Below are positions 31,748-42,978 of a stretch of 64,000 nt of DNA, piece by piece. The stretch comes from Piscinibacter gummiphilus (GTDB lineage Bacteria; Pseudomonadota; Gammaproteobacteria; Burkholderiales; Burkholderiaceae_C), in NCBI RefSeq assembly GCF_002116905.1, contig NZ_CP015118.1:4898001-4962000 (forward strand), written 5' to 3'. The position numbers were made by a program, and so were the translations under genes. Each line of letters opens with the position of its first letter. Positions within the stretch are counted from its first letter, which is position 1. The notes under the pieces are model-generated. The model searched no databases and was not told the origin of the DNA. It saw only the letters and a program-made list of their open reading frames with translations.

Positions 31748-32368
31748 TTATTGCTCCAGCACGTCGGCGCCGGCCGGCGGCACGAAGCGGAAGTGCGCGG
31801 GGTCGACCGCGACGTTGGTCTGCAGGTCGGTGAAGGTCAGGTCGGAGCGCTGCCCGAAGCTGTCGACGATCTCGATGGCCGCGAGCTGCTTGCCCTTGAA
31901 GCCGATCTGGATGGACTGGAACTGCCCGTCCTTCGAACGCGGCAGTGCCTGGGCCCACGACAGGCCGTTGCGGTCGGGCTGGGGCTTCAGGTCGAAGTCC
32001 TTGTCGAGGTCGCCGCCGGCGAGCAGCGCGGCCGGCGTGGCGCCGATGGCCGCGCTCATCTTGCGGGAGCTCGCCTGGTTCAGGTCCTTGTCGTAGATCC
32101 ACACCTTCTGGCCATCGGCCACGATGGCCTGGTCGAAGGGCTTCAGGTACGCGAAGCGGAAGCGGTTCGGGCGCTGGAACTCGAACTCGCCGGACGACGT
32201 CTTTTTCTTCTTGCCGTCAGGCGACGTGACGACCTGCGAGAACGCGGACTTGCCGGACTTCACGTCGCGCACGAACTCGCGCAGCGTGTCGACGGCATCG
32301 GCGCGGGCGGCCATGCTGGCCAGCAGCAGGCCGGCCGCGGCCAGGGACTTCAGGAACGGTGTGTTCAT
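31748..32368 (-). CDS. lolA: Outer-membrane lipoprotein carrier protein LolA
   Basis: The 206-residue periplasmic chaperone that carries lipoproteins from LolCDE to LolB. It has a signal peptide (FLKSLAAAGLLLASMAARADA), then the beta-half-barrel with SAFSQVVTSPDGKKKKTSSG and FRFAYLKPFDQAIVADGQKV, and a C-terminal TFTDLQTNVAVDPAHFRFVP strand. The ATG at 32368 begins the signal peptide; an in-frame ATG at 32392 would add eight residues. It lies 20 bp after the ftsK stop. Confidence 0.94.
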   Translation of the reverse strand: MNTPFLKSLAAAGLLLASMAARADAVDTLREFVRDVKSGKSAFSQVVTSPDGKKKKTSSGEFEFQRPNRFRFAYLKPFDQAIVADGQKVWIYDKDLNQASSRKMSAAIGATPAALLAGGDLDKDFDLKPQPDRNGLSWAQALPRSKDGQFQSIQIGFKGKQLAAIEIVDSFGQRSDLTFTDLQTNVAVDPAHFRFVPPAGADVLEQ

Positions 32369-32388
32369 GCGGGGCGGGGGCTGGCGGG

Positions 32389-34779
32389 TCACTCGTCGCG
32401 CTTGGGCACGATGAGGTCGCGGTTGCCGTTGGTGGCCATGCTCGTTACGAGTCCGGACTTTTCCATTTGTTCCAGCAGGCGCGCGGCGCGGTTGTAGCCG
32501 ATGCGCAGGTGGCGCTGCACGAGCGAGATGGACGCGCGGCGGTGCTGCAGCACGACGGCCACGGCCTGGTCGTACATCGCGTCGCCCTCGCCGCCGCCCT
32601 CACCCACCGGCACTTCGCCGTCGGCGCCGCCGTCACCCAGCACCCCGCCCTCGAGGATGCCTTCGATGTAGTTGGGTTCGCCGCCCTGTTCCTTCAAGTA
32701 GTCGACGACACGGTGCACCTCGTCGTCGCTGACGAAGGCGCCGTGCACCCGCACCGGCAGGCCGGTGCCGGAGGCCATGTAGAGCATGTCGCCCATGCCC
32801 AGCAGGGCTTCCGCGCCCATCTGGTCGAGGATGGTGCGGCTGTCGATCTTGCTGCTGACCTGGAAGCTCAGGCGGGTCGGGATGTTGGCCTTGATCAGGC
32901 CGGTGATCACGTCGACGCTCGGACGCTGCGTGGCGAGGATCAGGTGGATGCCGGCCGCCCGCGCCTTCTGCGCGAGGCGGGCGATCAGTTCCTCGATCTT
33001 CTTGCCCACCACCATCATCAGGTCGGCGAGTTCGTCGATCACCACGACGATGAACGGCAGGCGCTCGAGCGGCTCGGGCTGTTCCGGCGTCAGGCTGAAC
33101 GGGTTCGGAATGCTCTCGCCCCGCTCGACGGCGTCGGCGATCTTCTTGTTGTAGCCGGCGAGGTTGCGCACGCCCAGCTTGCTCATCAGCTTGTAGCGGC
33201 GTTCCATCTCGCCGACACACCAGTTGAGCGCGTTCGACGCCTGCTTCATGTCGGTGACGACCGGCGCCAGCAGGTGCGGGATGCCCTCGTAGACGCTCAT
33301 CTCGAGCATCTTCGGGTCGATGAGGATGAGGCGCACGTCGCGCGCCTCGGCCTTGTAGAGCAGGCTGAGGATCATCGCGTTGATGCCCACCGACTTGCCC
33401 GAACCGGTGGTGCCGGCCACGAGGCAGTGCGGCATCTTCGCGAGGTCGGCCACGACCGGAGCACCGACGATGTCCTTGCCGAGGCCCATGGTGAGCTGCG
33501 ACGACGCGTCGTTGTAGACGGCCGAGCCCAGGATCTCCGACAGGCGGATCATCTGGCGGCGCGCGTTCGGCAGCTCGAGCGCCATGTAGTTCTTGCCCGG
33601 GATCACCTCGACCACGCGGATGCTGATCAGGCTGAGCGACCGGGCCAGGTCCTTCGCGAGGCCCACGATCTGCGAGCCCTTCACGCCGGTGGCGGGTTCG
33701 ATCTCGTAGCGCGTGATCACGGGGCCGGGCGAGGCCGCCACGACCCGCACCTCGACACCGAAGTCCTTGAGCTTCTTCTCGATGAGGCGCGAGGTCATCT
33801 CGAGCGTCTCGGGCGTCACGGTCTCCTGGCGGCCCGGGGGCGCGTCGAGCAGGTCCACCTGCGGGAGCTTCGTGTCGGTGAGTTCGGTGAACAGCGGCTT
33901 CTGCCGCTCCTTCACGATCCGCTCGGACTTGGGCACCTCGATGACCGGCGCCTCGATCAGGATGGGCGCGTGGTCTTCCTGCAGCTGGTGCTCGACCTCG
34001 ACCACCAGCTCACGCTCACGCGTGGCCTTCTCGCCGATGCGGTGGTCTTCCGCGCGTTCGATGCGCTCGACACGTTTCTCGCGCCACGACTCGACCCACG
34101 CGCCGATGTTCTCGGCGAGGTGCAGCCACGAGAAGCGGAAGGCGAGCGCGACGCCGGCGACGAGGCCGGTGATCCACAGCACGCCCGAGCCGGCGAAGCC
34201 CAGCAGCTTCATGCTGAGGGGGCCGAGCAGGTAGCCCAGCACACCACCGGCGTGGCCGCCGGCGAGGGACGCCTCCCAGTGGTACAGGCGGGTCCATTCG
34301 AGTGCGGCGCTGGAGCACAGCAGCAGCGCCGTGCCCGCCCAGATCCACCAGCGCGGCTGCGCGGGCGGCGCGTGGTCGGCGTGTTCGGCGCCGCGCAGCA
34401 GGCGCGCGAGCGAACCCAGCCAAACGCGCAGCGCGATCAGCAACGTCCACCAGGACGAGTAGCCGAGCAGCACGAAGGCGAGGTCGGAGAACCAGGCGCC
34501 CAGCGCCCCGACCTTGTTCAGCGGCAGCGCGTTGCTGCCGGACGTGGAGAACGCGGCGTCGCCCGCATGGTGCGTGGCGAGGGCGAGGAGTGCGAGCAGC
34601 CACAGCACGCCGCCGACGATCACGGCGAACTGCGTGCGCAGCGACGCGACCGAGACGGGCGTCGCGAGCGGCGGCGCGGCGACCTTCTCGGCCTTGGGCT
34701 TGCGGGGTTTGGGGGCCTTGGCCGGCGGCGGCACGACGCCGTCTTCGTCTGCCTGCAACGAACCGAGCGGAAAAGTCAT
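32389..34779 (-). CDS. ftsK: DNA translocase FtsK
   Basis: A 796-residue septal DNA pump for chromosome dimer resolution. Four or so transmembrane segments occupy residues about 50-200, followed by a charged linker of moderate length. The motor has Walker [16 protein letters not shown] and Walker [12 protein letters not shown], with [20 protein letters not shown] after it. A C-terminal winged-helix gamma domain reads KOPS sites ([20 protein letters not shown]). The start may be 34779 or 34797. It is first of the ftsK-lolA-rarA group. Confidence 0.95.
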   Translation of the reverse strand: MTFPLGSLQADEDGVVPPPAKAPKPRKPKAEKVAAPPLATPVSVASLRTQFAVIVGGVLWLLALLALATHHAGDAAFSTSGSNALPLNKVGALGAWFSDLAFVLLGYSSWWTLLIALRVWLGSLARLLRGAEHADHAPPAQPRWWIWAGTALLLCSSAALEWTRLYHWEASLAGGHAGGVLGYLLGPLSMKLLGFAGSGVLWITGLVAGVALAFRFSWLHLAENIGAWVESWREKRVERIERAEDHRIGEKATRERELVVEVEHQLQEDHAPILIEAPVIEVPKSERIVKERQKPLFTELTDTKLPQVDLLDAPPGRQETVTPETLEMTSRLIEKKLKDFGVEVRVVAASPGPVITRYEIEPATGVKGSQIVGLAKDLARSLSLISIRVVEVIPGKNYMALELPNARRQMIRLSEILGSAVYNDASSQLTMGLGKDIVGAPVVADLAKMPHCLVAGTTGSGKSVGINAMILSLLYKAEARDVRLILIDPKMLEMSVYEGIPHLLAPVVTDMKQASNALNWCVGEMERRYKLMSKLGVRNLAGYNKKIADAVERGESIPNPFSLTPEQPEPLERLPFIVVVIDELADLMMVVGKKIEELIARLAQKARAAGIHLILATQRPSVDVITGLIKANIPTRLSFQVSSKIDSRTILDQMGAEALLGMGDMLYMASGTGLPVRVHGAFVSDDEVHRVVDYLKEQGGEPNYIEGILEGGVLGDGGADGEVPVGEGGGEGDAMYDQAVAVVLQHRRASISLVQRHLRIGYNRAARLLEQMEKSGLVTSMATNGNRDLIVPKRDE

Positions 34780-34847
34780 TCCGTCATTGTCGCGCATCTG
34801 CACCGGACTGCTGCAAGCAAGTGCACCGAGCGCCGGCGAGCGGTGGG

Positions 34848-34903
34848 CCCCGACTTTCGTCGGGGTGACACACACGTCCGGTCATCCCGGCGAACGCCGG
34901 GAT
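34848..34903. repeat. REP-like double hairpin between ftsK and crp-type gene
   Basis: Two perfect hairpins lie side by side: CCCCGAC-tttc-GTCGGGG (34848-34865) and ATCCCGGCG-aa-CGCCGGGAT (34884-34903). The second, with its flanks GTC and CCA, belongs to the same family as the repeats at 29726 and 29859. It sits downstream of the Crp-type gene and upstream of ftsK, where it could end or stabilise transcripts, although no T-run is present. Confidence 0.7.
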
Positions 34904-34923
34904 CCACCGACCGCCGAAGCGAA

Positions 34924-36740
<1,817 letters not shown>

Positions 36741-36760
36741 TCGGTCCGGCAAAGACACGC

Positions 36761-36790
36761 TTGGCTTGACGCCAAAAAGCAGTCTATAAT
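36761..36790 (+). promoter_or_regulatory. Sigma-70 promoter of rpmB-rpmG
   Basis: A -35 box TTGGCT (36761-36766), 18-bp spacer and a perfect -10 box TATAAT (36785-36790). It lies about 160 bp upstream of rpmB, leaving a leader of roughly 150 nt. No riboswitch class is recognised in that leader. Confidence 0.7.
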
Positions 36791-36949
36791 CAGCGTCTTT
36801 GCCGAAAACGGTTCGGATGTTTGCGGGTCATCGCGGGTGTTGCATCCCCTGCTGACTCGATCGGCCCGACCTTCGAAGGGCGCCCACCAAGTGCGAAAAC
36901 ACTTGCTCTAGGCGCTATGCCTGAAACGAGATACACACGGAGAAGCGTC

Positions 36950-37183
36950 ATGGCACGCGTCTGTCAAGTCACGGGTAAGCGCCCGATGTCGGGGAACAAT
37001 GTTTCCCACGCCAACAACAAGACCAAGCGTCGTTTCCTCCCGAACCTGCACTACCGTCGGTTCTGGCTGGAAACCGAAAACCGTTGGGTGCGCCTGCGCA
37101 TCTCGAACGCTGCGCTGCGCCTGATCGACAAGGTGGGCATCGACCAGGTCGTCGCCGACCTGCGTGCTCGCGGCGAACTCTGA
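36950..37183 (+). CDS. rpmB: Ribosomal protein bL28
   Basis: A 77-residue large-subunit ribosomal protein: [20 protein letters not shown], the [16 protein letters not shown] segment and a C-terminal [16 protein letters not shown]. The start is fixed by family length. It lies 15 bp ahead of rpmG, the usual pairing, and downstream of a strong promoter at 36761-36790. Confidence 0.97.
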   Translation: MARVCQVTGKRPMSGNNVSHANNKTKRRFLPNLHYRRFWLETENRWVRLRISNAALRLIDKVGIDQVVADLRARGEL

Positions 37184-37198
37184 AACTAGGAGCAGATC

Positions 37199-37366
37199 AT
37201 GGCTAAAGGCGGACGCGAAAAAATCAAGCTCGAATCTTCTGCGGGCACCGGTCACTTCTACACGACCGACAAGAACAAGAAGACCACGCCCGAAAAGATC
37301 GAAATCATGAAGTTCGATCCCAAGGCGCGCAAGCACGTGATGTACAAGGAAACGAAGCTGCGGTAA
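37199..37366 (+). CDS. rpmG: Ribosomal protein bL33
   Basis: A 55-residue large-subunit ribosomal protein: [40 protein letters not shown] and [15 protein letters not shown]. It is of the cysteine-free type that does not bind zinc. AGGAG precedes the ATG by six bases. It is second in the rpmB-rpmG operon and is followed by a clear intrinsic terminator. Confidence 0.97.
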   Translation: MAKGGREKIKLESSAGTGHFYTTDKNKKTTPEKIEIMKFDPKARKHVMYKETKLR

Positions 37367-37399
37367 TCCGCGCTCGGTCCTCGCACCACACCCAGAAAG

Positions 37400-37430
37400 C
37401 CCACCCGGCGAAAGCCCGGTGGGTTTTTTG
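37400..37430 (+). terminator. Intrinsic terminator of rpmB-rpmG
   Basis: CCCACCCGG-cgaaag-CCCGGTGGG forms a nine-position stem with one mismatch, followed at once by six T. It lies 34 bp after the rpmG stop. Confidence 0.85.
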
Positions 37431-37575
37431 TTGTCCGGACGCAGGAGCCTGGGCGACAGAGCCTAGGGTTCCTCCGACACGAACCCCGTGGAAGTCCCGG
37501 GTGCAGCAGCGTGCGGTGCATCACAGAATCGGGATCGGTCAAGGGCATGGTGCCCCTGCCCCCTCCGGAGACCCC

Positions 37576-37932
37576 ATGTCGATTCGCATCCCCCGCCCGC
37601 TGCACACCGCCGCGCGTCTCGCGTCCCTGCTGGTCACCGTGGGTGCACTCGCGGCCTGCCACGCCGAGGCCGCCTCGAGCATGGGCCGCCAGGCCAGCTC
37701 GTCCAGCAGCGCGGGTGCCAACGGTTCAGTGGCCTCGGGTTCGTTCAAGGGCCTCAACGGCACGGTCCACGCCGCCGGCCACGAGCTGCGCGCACAGGAC
37801 GGCCAGCTGACCCTCGACGGCAAGCCCTACGGCACGGTCGACGACCGCGCGGTCGCCCAGCTGCTGGTGCGCGAGGGTCAGGCACCCATGGTGACCGTCA
37901 ACGCCCTCGTGCGGTACGCCACCACGAACTGA
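37576..37932 (+). CDS. Small exported protein of unknown function
   Basis: A 118-residue protein with a signal peptide (LASLLVTVGALAACHAEAAS). The Cys after LAA could make it a lipoprotein, or cleavage could follow AEA. Then comes a Ser/Gly-rich linker (SSSSSAGANGSVASGS) and a short repeat-like region (VHAAGHELRAQDGQLTLDGK; PYGTVDDRAVAQLLVREGQ). No family recognised. GGAG lies upstream of the ATG; an in-frame GTG at 37501 would add 25 residues before the signal and is less likely. It shares a terminator with the convergent desaturase gene. Confidence 0.6.
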   Translation: MSIRIPRPLHTAARLASLLVTVGALAACHAEAASSMGRQASSSSSAGANGSVASGSFKGLNGTVHAAGHELRAQDGQLTLDGKPYGTVDDRAVAQLLVREGQAPMVTVNALVRYATTN

Positions 37933-38011
37933 GCGCACACCCGCCCGCCAGGCACTCCGGCGGGCAGCGCAGAGGCCAGACGCAGGCGCAAGAAAAGACG
38001 CAGCCAAGAAA

Positions 38012-38032
38012 AAGCCCGCTCGAAGCGGGCTT
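38012..38032. terminator. Bidirectional intrinsic terminator
   Basis: AAGCCCGCT-cga-AGCGGGCTT is a perfect 9-bp stem with A-rich sequence to the left and T-rich sequence to the right (TTTGTCGTTT). It can end both the small exported-protein gene on the plus strand and the desaturase gene on the minus strand. Confidence 0.8.
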
Positions 38033-38054
38033 TGTCGTTTCTGCCGGAAGGGCC

Positions 38055-39278
38055 TCAGGCGTGCGCCGCCTTCAGCTTCAGCGAGAACTCCTGCAGCGCG
38101 GCGATGCCACTTTCTTCGGCCTTGCGGCACCAGGCCTGCAGGTCGACCACGAGCTGTTCGGCCGACACGTTCGTGCGGGTCCACAGCTGGCGCAGTTCCT
38201 CGCGCATGGTCACGAGCTTCTCGAGGGCCGGCGTCTGCGCCATCGCGCTGGCGACCTGGGCCTTCAGGTGCGCGGGGATCTTGTCCTCGTCGCGGTGCAG
38301 CCAGCGCTTGGCGAGCTGCATGTTCGCGAGCGACGCGGCGCTGGCGGCGCCGTCGGCCTTCAGGCGCTTGATCTCGCCGCCGCAGGCTTCACGCAGGTTG
38401 CGCGCGTACTTGGCCATGACCTCGTAGCGGTTGGCGATGATGGCCTCGAGCGTCTTCGAGTCAGCCACGGGCTTGATGGCGCCCGTGCGCAGCACCGGCG
38501 CGGTCTTGCGGACCTTGGCCAGGCCCACCATTTCCATGGCGCGGATGTAGCCCCAGCAGATGTCGAACTCGTACGGCTTGATCGAGAACTTGGCCGACGT
38601 GGGGTACGTGTGGTGGTTGTTGTGCAGCTCTTCGCCGCCGATGATGATGCCCCACGGCGTCAGGTTCGTGCTGCCGTCCGGCGCCTCGAAGTTGCGGTAG
38701 CCCCACCAGTGGCCGAGGCCGTTGATGATGCCGGCGGCGGTGACGGGGATCCAGGCCATCTGCACGGCCCACACGGTCAGGCCCACGGCGCCGAACAGGG
38801 CCAGGTCGATGATGAGCATGAGGCCCACGCCCTGCCAGGTGTAGCGGCTGTAGAGATTGCGCTCGATCCAGTCGTCGGGCGTGCCGTGGCCGAACTTGTC
38901 CTTGGTTTCCTGGACCTTGGCTTCGGCGCGGTACAGCTCGGCGCCTTCCGTCAGCACCTTCTTGATGCCGTACGTGTAGGGGCTGTGCGGGTCGTCCTTG
39001 GTCTCGCACTTCGCGTGGTGCTTGCGGTGGATGGAGACCCACTCCTTCGTGACCTGGCCGGTGGCGAGCCACAGCCAGAAGCGGAAGAAGTGCGACGGAA
39101 TCGCGTGCAGGTCGAGCGAGCGGTGGGCTTGCGACCGGTGCAGGAAGATCGTGACGGACGCGATGGTGATGTGGGTCAGCACGAGGGTGATCACCACGAG
39201 CTGCCACCACGTGGTCTGGATCAGGCCGTTGGCCAGCCAGTCCACCAGGGCGTCCTTCAAGGTCAACAAAACGTTCAT
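38055..39278 (-). CDS. Membrane fatty-acid desaturase with C-terminal extension
   Basis: A 407-residue di-iron membrane desaturase of the acyl-CoA/acyl-lipid delta-9 type. The three histidine boxes are present: LHRSQAHRSL (H-x4-H), IHRKHHAKCE (H-x2-HH) and LHNNHHTYP (H-x2-HH), with hydrophobic segments between them. After about residue 270 there is a helical, charged tail of some 135 residues (ANMQLAKRWLHRDEDKIPAH; LREELRQLW-type; DLQAWCRKAEESGIAALQEF) that I do not find in the minimal desaturase fold. The ATG at 39278 is used. It is a single-gene unit with a shared terminator. Confidence 0.88.
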   Translation of the reverse strand: MNVLLTLKDALVDWLANGLIQTTWWQLVVITLVLTHITIASVTIFLHRSQAHRSLDLHAIPSHFFRFWLWLATGQVTKEWVSIHRKHHAKCETKDDPHSPYTYGIKKVLTEGAELYRAEAKVQETKDKFGHGTPDDWIERNLYSRYTWQGVGLMLIIDLALFGAVGLTVWAVQMAWIPVTAAGIINGLGHWWGYRNFEAPDGSTNLTPWGIIIGGEELHNNHHTYPTSAKFSIKPYEFDICWGYIRAMEMVGLAKVRKTAPVLRTGAIKPVADSKTLEAIIANRYEVMAKYARNLREACGGEIKRLKADGAASAASLANMQLAKRWLHRDEDKIPAHLKAQVASAMAQTPALEKLVTMREELRQLWTRTNVSAEQLVVDLQAWCRKAEESGIAALQEFSLKLKAAHA

Positions 39279-39441
39279 CAAAAGTCTTTCAAACCGCCAA
39301 ACCGGGCGGGGTGGGCCATTGTAAAGGACACAGGCAGTGCCAACCCACTGAAAACAAAGGGTTTCCAGGGGGCCACTTCACCGGATCCAGCCCCGGTTTG
39401 ATGCAGGTCAAGGCGGTTGGTTCGCCGCTTTTGAACGATTT

Positions 39442-40701
39442 TCAGCGACGTTCCCAGACGGCCGCGAAAAACGCGTCCGTGCCGTGCCGATGCGGCCAGA
39501 GCCGCAGGTAGGGGCCGCGCACCAGGTCGCCGGCGCCGCCCGCATGGGCCTTTTCCAGGGCCTCGACGGCCGGAACGGGTGTGAAATCGCGGGCGTGGGC
39601 GGCGGTGAAGGCGTCGGCGATGCCCTCGTTTTCGCTGTCCAGCAGGCTGCAGGTGGCATACACCAGCCGGCCGCCGGGCTTGAGCAGCCGGGCCGCGCTG
39701 GCGAGGATGGCCTCCTGCTTGGCCTGCAGCTCGGCCACCGACTGGGGCGACTGGCGCCACTTCATGTCGGGGTTGCGCCGCAGGGTGCCGAGGCCGGAGC
39801 ACGGGGCGTCCACCAGCACCCGGTCGATCTTGCCGGCTAGGCGCTTGATGCGGTCGTCGCGCTCGTGGGCGATCTGGATCGGGTAGACGTTCGACAGCCC
39901 GCTGCGGGCCAGACGCGGCTTCAGGGCCGCCAGGCGGTGCCCGGAGGTGTCGAAGGCGTAGAGGCGGCCGGTGTTGCGCATCGAGGCGCCGAGCGCCAGC
40001 GTCTTGCCGCCCGCGCCCGCGCAGAAGTCCACCACCATCTCGCCGCGCTTGGCGTCGGTCAGCAGCGCGAGCAGCTGGCTGCCCTCGTCCTGCACCTCGA
40101 CCTCGCCCTTCGTGAACGTGTCGGCCTTGTTCAGCGCCGGCTTGCCCTGCACGCGCAGGCCCCAAGGCGAATGTGGCGTGGCCTCGGACTCGATGCCGCC
40201 GGCCTTCAACGCCGCCTGCACGTCCTCGCGCTTCGCCTTGAACGTGTTGACGCGCAGGTCGAGCGGGGCGGAACTGTTCAGCGCGTCGACCAGGGGCCAG
40301 AACTCCTCGCCCAGCGCGGCCTGCAGCGGCTCGGCCAGCCAGTCGGGCAGGTTGTGCCGCAGGCGCTCGGGCAGCGCGGCCGTGTCGACCTGGCGCACCT
40401 TCTCGAGCCACTGCTGCTCCTGCTCGGACATCGCCGCCTTCAGGAAACCATCGTTGCCCTGCCAGCCGAGCAGCGCGAGGCGCCGTTCCATCTCGCCCTT
40501 GCCCGACTGGGCCAGGTGCTGGAACAGCAGGCGCTGGCGCAGGACGCCGTACGTGGTCTCGGCGAGCGTGTGCCGCTCGCGGGAACCGAGCTCGCGGTGG
40601 GTGCGGAAGAAGTCGGACACCACGCGGTCGGCGGGGGCCTGGAACTGGAGCACCTGGTGCAGCAGATCGGTGGAAAGTTCAAGCAGGGCATTCGGGTGCA
40701 T
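39442..40701 (-). CDS. rsmB: 16S rRNA cytosine-C5 methyltransferase
   Basis: A 419-residue RsmB/Sun-family enzyme, which methylates C967 of 16S rRNA. The N-terminal NusB-like helical region (about 1-140) is followed by the methyltransferase with SAM motif VVDFCAGAGGKTLALGA. The catalytic motif is VLVDAPCSGLGTLRRNPD and the second Cys motif VYATCSLLDSENE. It lacks neighbours fmt/def with which rsmB is often linked. Divergent from the small DUF1653 gene with a 23-bp gap. Confidence 0.92.
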   Translation of the reverse strand: MHPNALLELSTDLLHQVLQFQAPADRVVSDFFRTHRELGSRERHTLAETTYGVLRQRLLFQHLAQSGKGEMERRLALLGWQGNDGFLKAAMSEQEQQWLEKVRQVDTAALPERLRHNLPDWLAEPLQAALGEEFWPLVDALNSSAPLDLRVNTFKAKREDVQAALKAGGIESEATPHSPWGLRVQGKPALNKADTFTKGEVEVQDEGSQLLALLTDAKRGEMVVDFCAGAGGKTLALGASMRNTGRLYAFDTSGHRLAALKPRLARSGLSNVYPIQIAHERDDRIKRLAGKIDRVLVDAPCSGLGTLRRNPDMKWRQSPQSVAELQAKQEAILASAARLLKPGGRLVYATCSLLDSENEGIADAFTAAHARDFTPVPAVEALEKAHAGGAGDLVRGPYLRLWPHRHGTDAFFAAVWERR

Positions 40702-40724
40702 GGGAGCGATTATCCTTGGTCGCC

Positions 40725-40970
40725 ATGAGCGATGCCGATCTTCCCCCCCTGCCCCCGACGCCGACGGGCCGATACCGCCACTACAAGGGCGGCGAATACG
40801 AGGTGCTGGGCGCCGCGCGCCACAGCGAGACGCTGGAGCCGCTGGTGGTGTACCGCCCGCTCTACAACGCCTCGGGCCTGTGGGTGCGGCCGCACGCGAT
40901 GTTCTTCGAGCGCGTGACCATCGACGGCGTCGAACGCCTGCGCTTCGAGCCGATGGATCAGAAGAGCTGA
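40725..40970 (+). CDS. DUF1653 family protein
   Basis: An 81-residue protein made of the DUF1653 domain: GRYRHYKGGEYEVLGAARHS then LEPLVVYRPLYNASGLWVRP and the MFFERV motif. The family is a small SH3-like beta fold of unknown role, often found next to tRNA or nucleotide genes. Its last 13 bases overlap the 3' end of purN on the other strand. Confidence 0.85.
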   Translation: MSDADLPPLPPTPTGRYRHYKGGEYEVLGAARHSETLEPLVVYRPLYNASGLWVRPHAMFFERVTIDGVERLRFEPMDQKS

Positions 40971-41584
40971 GACACGCCGCCGGCGTGGGTCACCACGCCG
41001 TTCGGGTCCACCCGCAGCGCGCCTTCGACGATCCAGCGCACCGCGCGCGGGTACATCTGGTGCTCGCGCTCCAGTACACGCGCCGAGAGCGTGGCTTCGG
41101 TGTCCCCCGCCAGGACCGGCACCACGGCCTGGGCAATGATGGGCCCATGGTCCAGCTCCGCCGTCACGAAGTGCACCGTCGCCCCCGCCGCCTTGCAGCC
41201 GGCCTCGATGGCGCGGCGGTGCGTGTGCAGCCCGGTGAAGGCCGGCAGCAGCGACGGGTGCACGTTGACCAGGCGGCCCGCGAAGCGGTTCACGAAGCCG
41301 TCCGTCAGGATGCGCATGAAGCCGGCCAGCACCACCACGTCGGGCGACAGCGCCTCGATGGCATCGCCCAGCGCGGTGTCGAAGGACTCCCGGCCGTCGA
41401 AGGCCTTGTGGTCGATCGCCTGCGTGGCGACCCCGCGCGCCTGAGCCCAGGCCAGCCCGGCCGCATCGGGCCGGTTCGAGATCACACCGGCCACCTCGGC
41501 GGGCCACCCTTCGGCGGCGCAGGCCTCGACGATGGCCTCCATGTTCGAACCACGGCCGGAAATCAGGATCACGATGCGCTTCAT
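40958..41584 (-). CDS. purN: Phosphoribosylglycinamide formyltransferase
   Basis: A 208-residue enzyme of purine synthesis that transfers formyl from 10-formyl-THF to GAR. Phosphate-binding ISGRGSNMEAI, the catalytic Asn-His motif VNVHPSLLPAFTG and the Asp motif VTAELDHGPIIAQ are in order. Ordinary length. It is divergent from trpS across 75 bp and overlaps the DUF1653 gene tail to tail. Confidence 0.96.
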   Translation of the reverse strand: MKRIVILISGRGSNMEAIVEACAAEGWPAEVAGVISNRPDAAGLAWAQARGVATQAIDHKAFDGRESFDTALGDAIEALSPDVVVLAGFMRILTDGFVNRFAGRLVNVHPSLLPAFTGLHTHRRAIEAGCKAAGATVHFVTAELDHGPIIAQAVVPVLAGDTEATLSARVLEREHQMYPRAVRWIVEGALRVDPNGVVTHAGGVSQLF

Positions 41585-41659
41585 CGGCGGGCAGTGTAGC
41601 GGGCCGGTCCTTACAATGCCCGACTCCCCTGCTCCGCCGTTCGTCAACACCCTTTCGCC

Positions 41660-42961
41660 ATGACTCAACGCGTCCTCACCGGCATCACCACCACCGGCAC
41701 CCCGCACCTGGGCAACTACGTGGGCGCCATCCGCCCGGCGATCCTGGCCAGCCGCGCGCCCGGGGTCGAGAGCTTCTTCTTCATGGCGAACTACCACGCG
41801 CTGATCAAGTGCGACGACCCGGAGCGTGTCGCGCGCTCCACGCTCGAGATCGCCGCCACCTTCCTGGCCTCGGGCCTCGACACGAACCGGGTGGTGTTCT
41901 ACCGGCAGAGCGACATCCCCGAGATCCCCGAACTCACCTGGCTGCTGACCTGCGTCACCGCCAAGGGCCAGATGAACCGCGCCCACGCCTACAAGGCCGC
42001 CGCCGACGCGAACGTGGCCGCCGGCGAGGACATCGACGCCAACATCTCGATGGGCCTCTACAGCTACCCCATCCTGATGGCCGCCGACATCCTGATGTTC
42101 AACGCCCACCGCGTGCCGGTCGGCAAGGACCAGGTGCAGCACATCGAGATGGCCCGCGACGTGGCCCAGCGCTTCAACCACCTCTACGGCCAGGGCCGCG
42201 AGCTGTTCGTGCTGCCGCAGGCCGAGGTCGAGGAGGACGTGGCCACGCTGCCCGGCCTCGACGGCCGCAAGATGTCGAAGAGCTACGACAACACCGTGCC
42301 GCTGTTCGAGGGCGGCGCGAAGGGCCTGAAGGACGCGGTCGCGCGCATCGTCACCGACTCGCGCCTGCCCGGCGAGTCGAAGGACCCCGAGAGCACGAGC
42401 CTCGTGACCATCCACGACGCCTTCGCCACGCCCGCGCAGCGCGAGGCCTTCCGCGCCGACCTGAAGGGCGGCCTCGGCTGGGGCGACGCCAAGCAGCGCA
42501 CCGTCGAGCTGATCGAATCGCACATCGGCCCGCTGCGCGGCACGTACGCCGACCTGATCGCCCACCCCGAGCGGGTGGAAGAGGTGCTGCAGGAAGGCGC
42601 CCGCAAGGCCCGCGCCACCGCGAAGCCGCTGCTCGCGGAGCTGCGCCACGCCGTGGGCCTGCGCCCGATGGTGGCCGTGGCCACGTCCGGCACCAAGGCG
42701 GCGAAGTCCTCCGCCGCGCGCCTGCCCGAGTTCAAGCAGTACCGCGAGGCCGACGGCCGCTTCTTCTTCAAGCTGACCGGCACCGACGGCACCGAGCTGC
42801 TGCAGAGCGACGGCCTCGCCGAAGGCAAGGCCGCCGGGGCGTGGGTCAAGCGCCTGAAGACCGAAGGCAGCGCCGCGCTGGCCGAGGCGCCGGTGCAGCT
42901 CGTGGCGGACCGCGCCGCGGTCGAGGCGGCCCTGGCCGCCCTCGTGGCCGCGCAGGAGTGA
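41660..42961 (+). CDS. trpS: Tryptophanyl-tRNA synthetase, long form
   Basis: A 433-residue class I synthetase. HIGH-equivalent motif TGTPHLGNYVGAI, KMSKS motif GRKMSKSYDNTV and the tryptophan-site region AHAYKAAADANVAAGEDIDA. Compared with the 330-residue E. coli enzyme it carries an extra C-terminal domain of about 70-80 residues (FKQYREADGRFFFKLTGTD; AVEAALAALVAAQ), a form seen in betaproteobacteria. It is followed by the DUF3717-DUF1289 gene after 17 bp. Confidence 0.95.
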   Translation: MTQRVLTGITTTGTPHLGNYVGAIRPAILASRAPGVESFFFMANYHALIKCDDPERVARSTLEIAATFLASGLDTNRVVFYRQSDIPEIPELTWLLTCVTAKGQMNRAHAYKAAADANVAAGEDIDANISMGLYSYPILMAADILMFNAHRVPVGKDQVQHIEMARDVAQRFNHLYGQGRELFVLPQAEVEEDVATLPGLDGRKMSKSYDNTVPLFEGGAKGLKDAVARIVTDSRLPGESKDPESTSLVTIHDAFATPAQREAFRADLKGGLGWGDAKQRTVELIESHIGPLRGTYADLIAHPERVEEVLQEGARKARATAKPLLAELRHAVGLRPMVAVATSGTKAAKSSAARLPEFKQYREADGRFFFKLTGTDGTELLQSDGLAEGKAAGAWVKRLKTEGSAALAEAPVQLVADRAAVEAALAALVAAQE

Positions 42962-42978
42962 ACGTGGCGGGACCGCCC

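Noticed and set aside
34848..34865. Intrinsic terminator for the Crp-type gene
   Set aside because: The stem is strong, but neither strand has a T-run after it, so I list it as part of a repeat rather than a terminator.
37200..37662. A minus-strand frame across rpmG and its terminator
   Set aside because: It covers the rpmG gene and the terminator hairpin and has no protein features.
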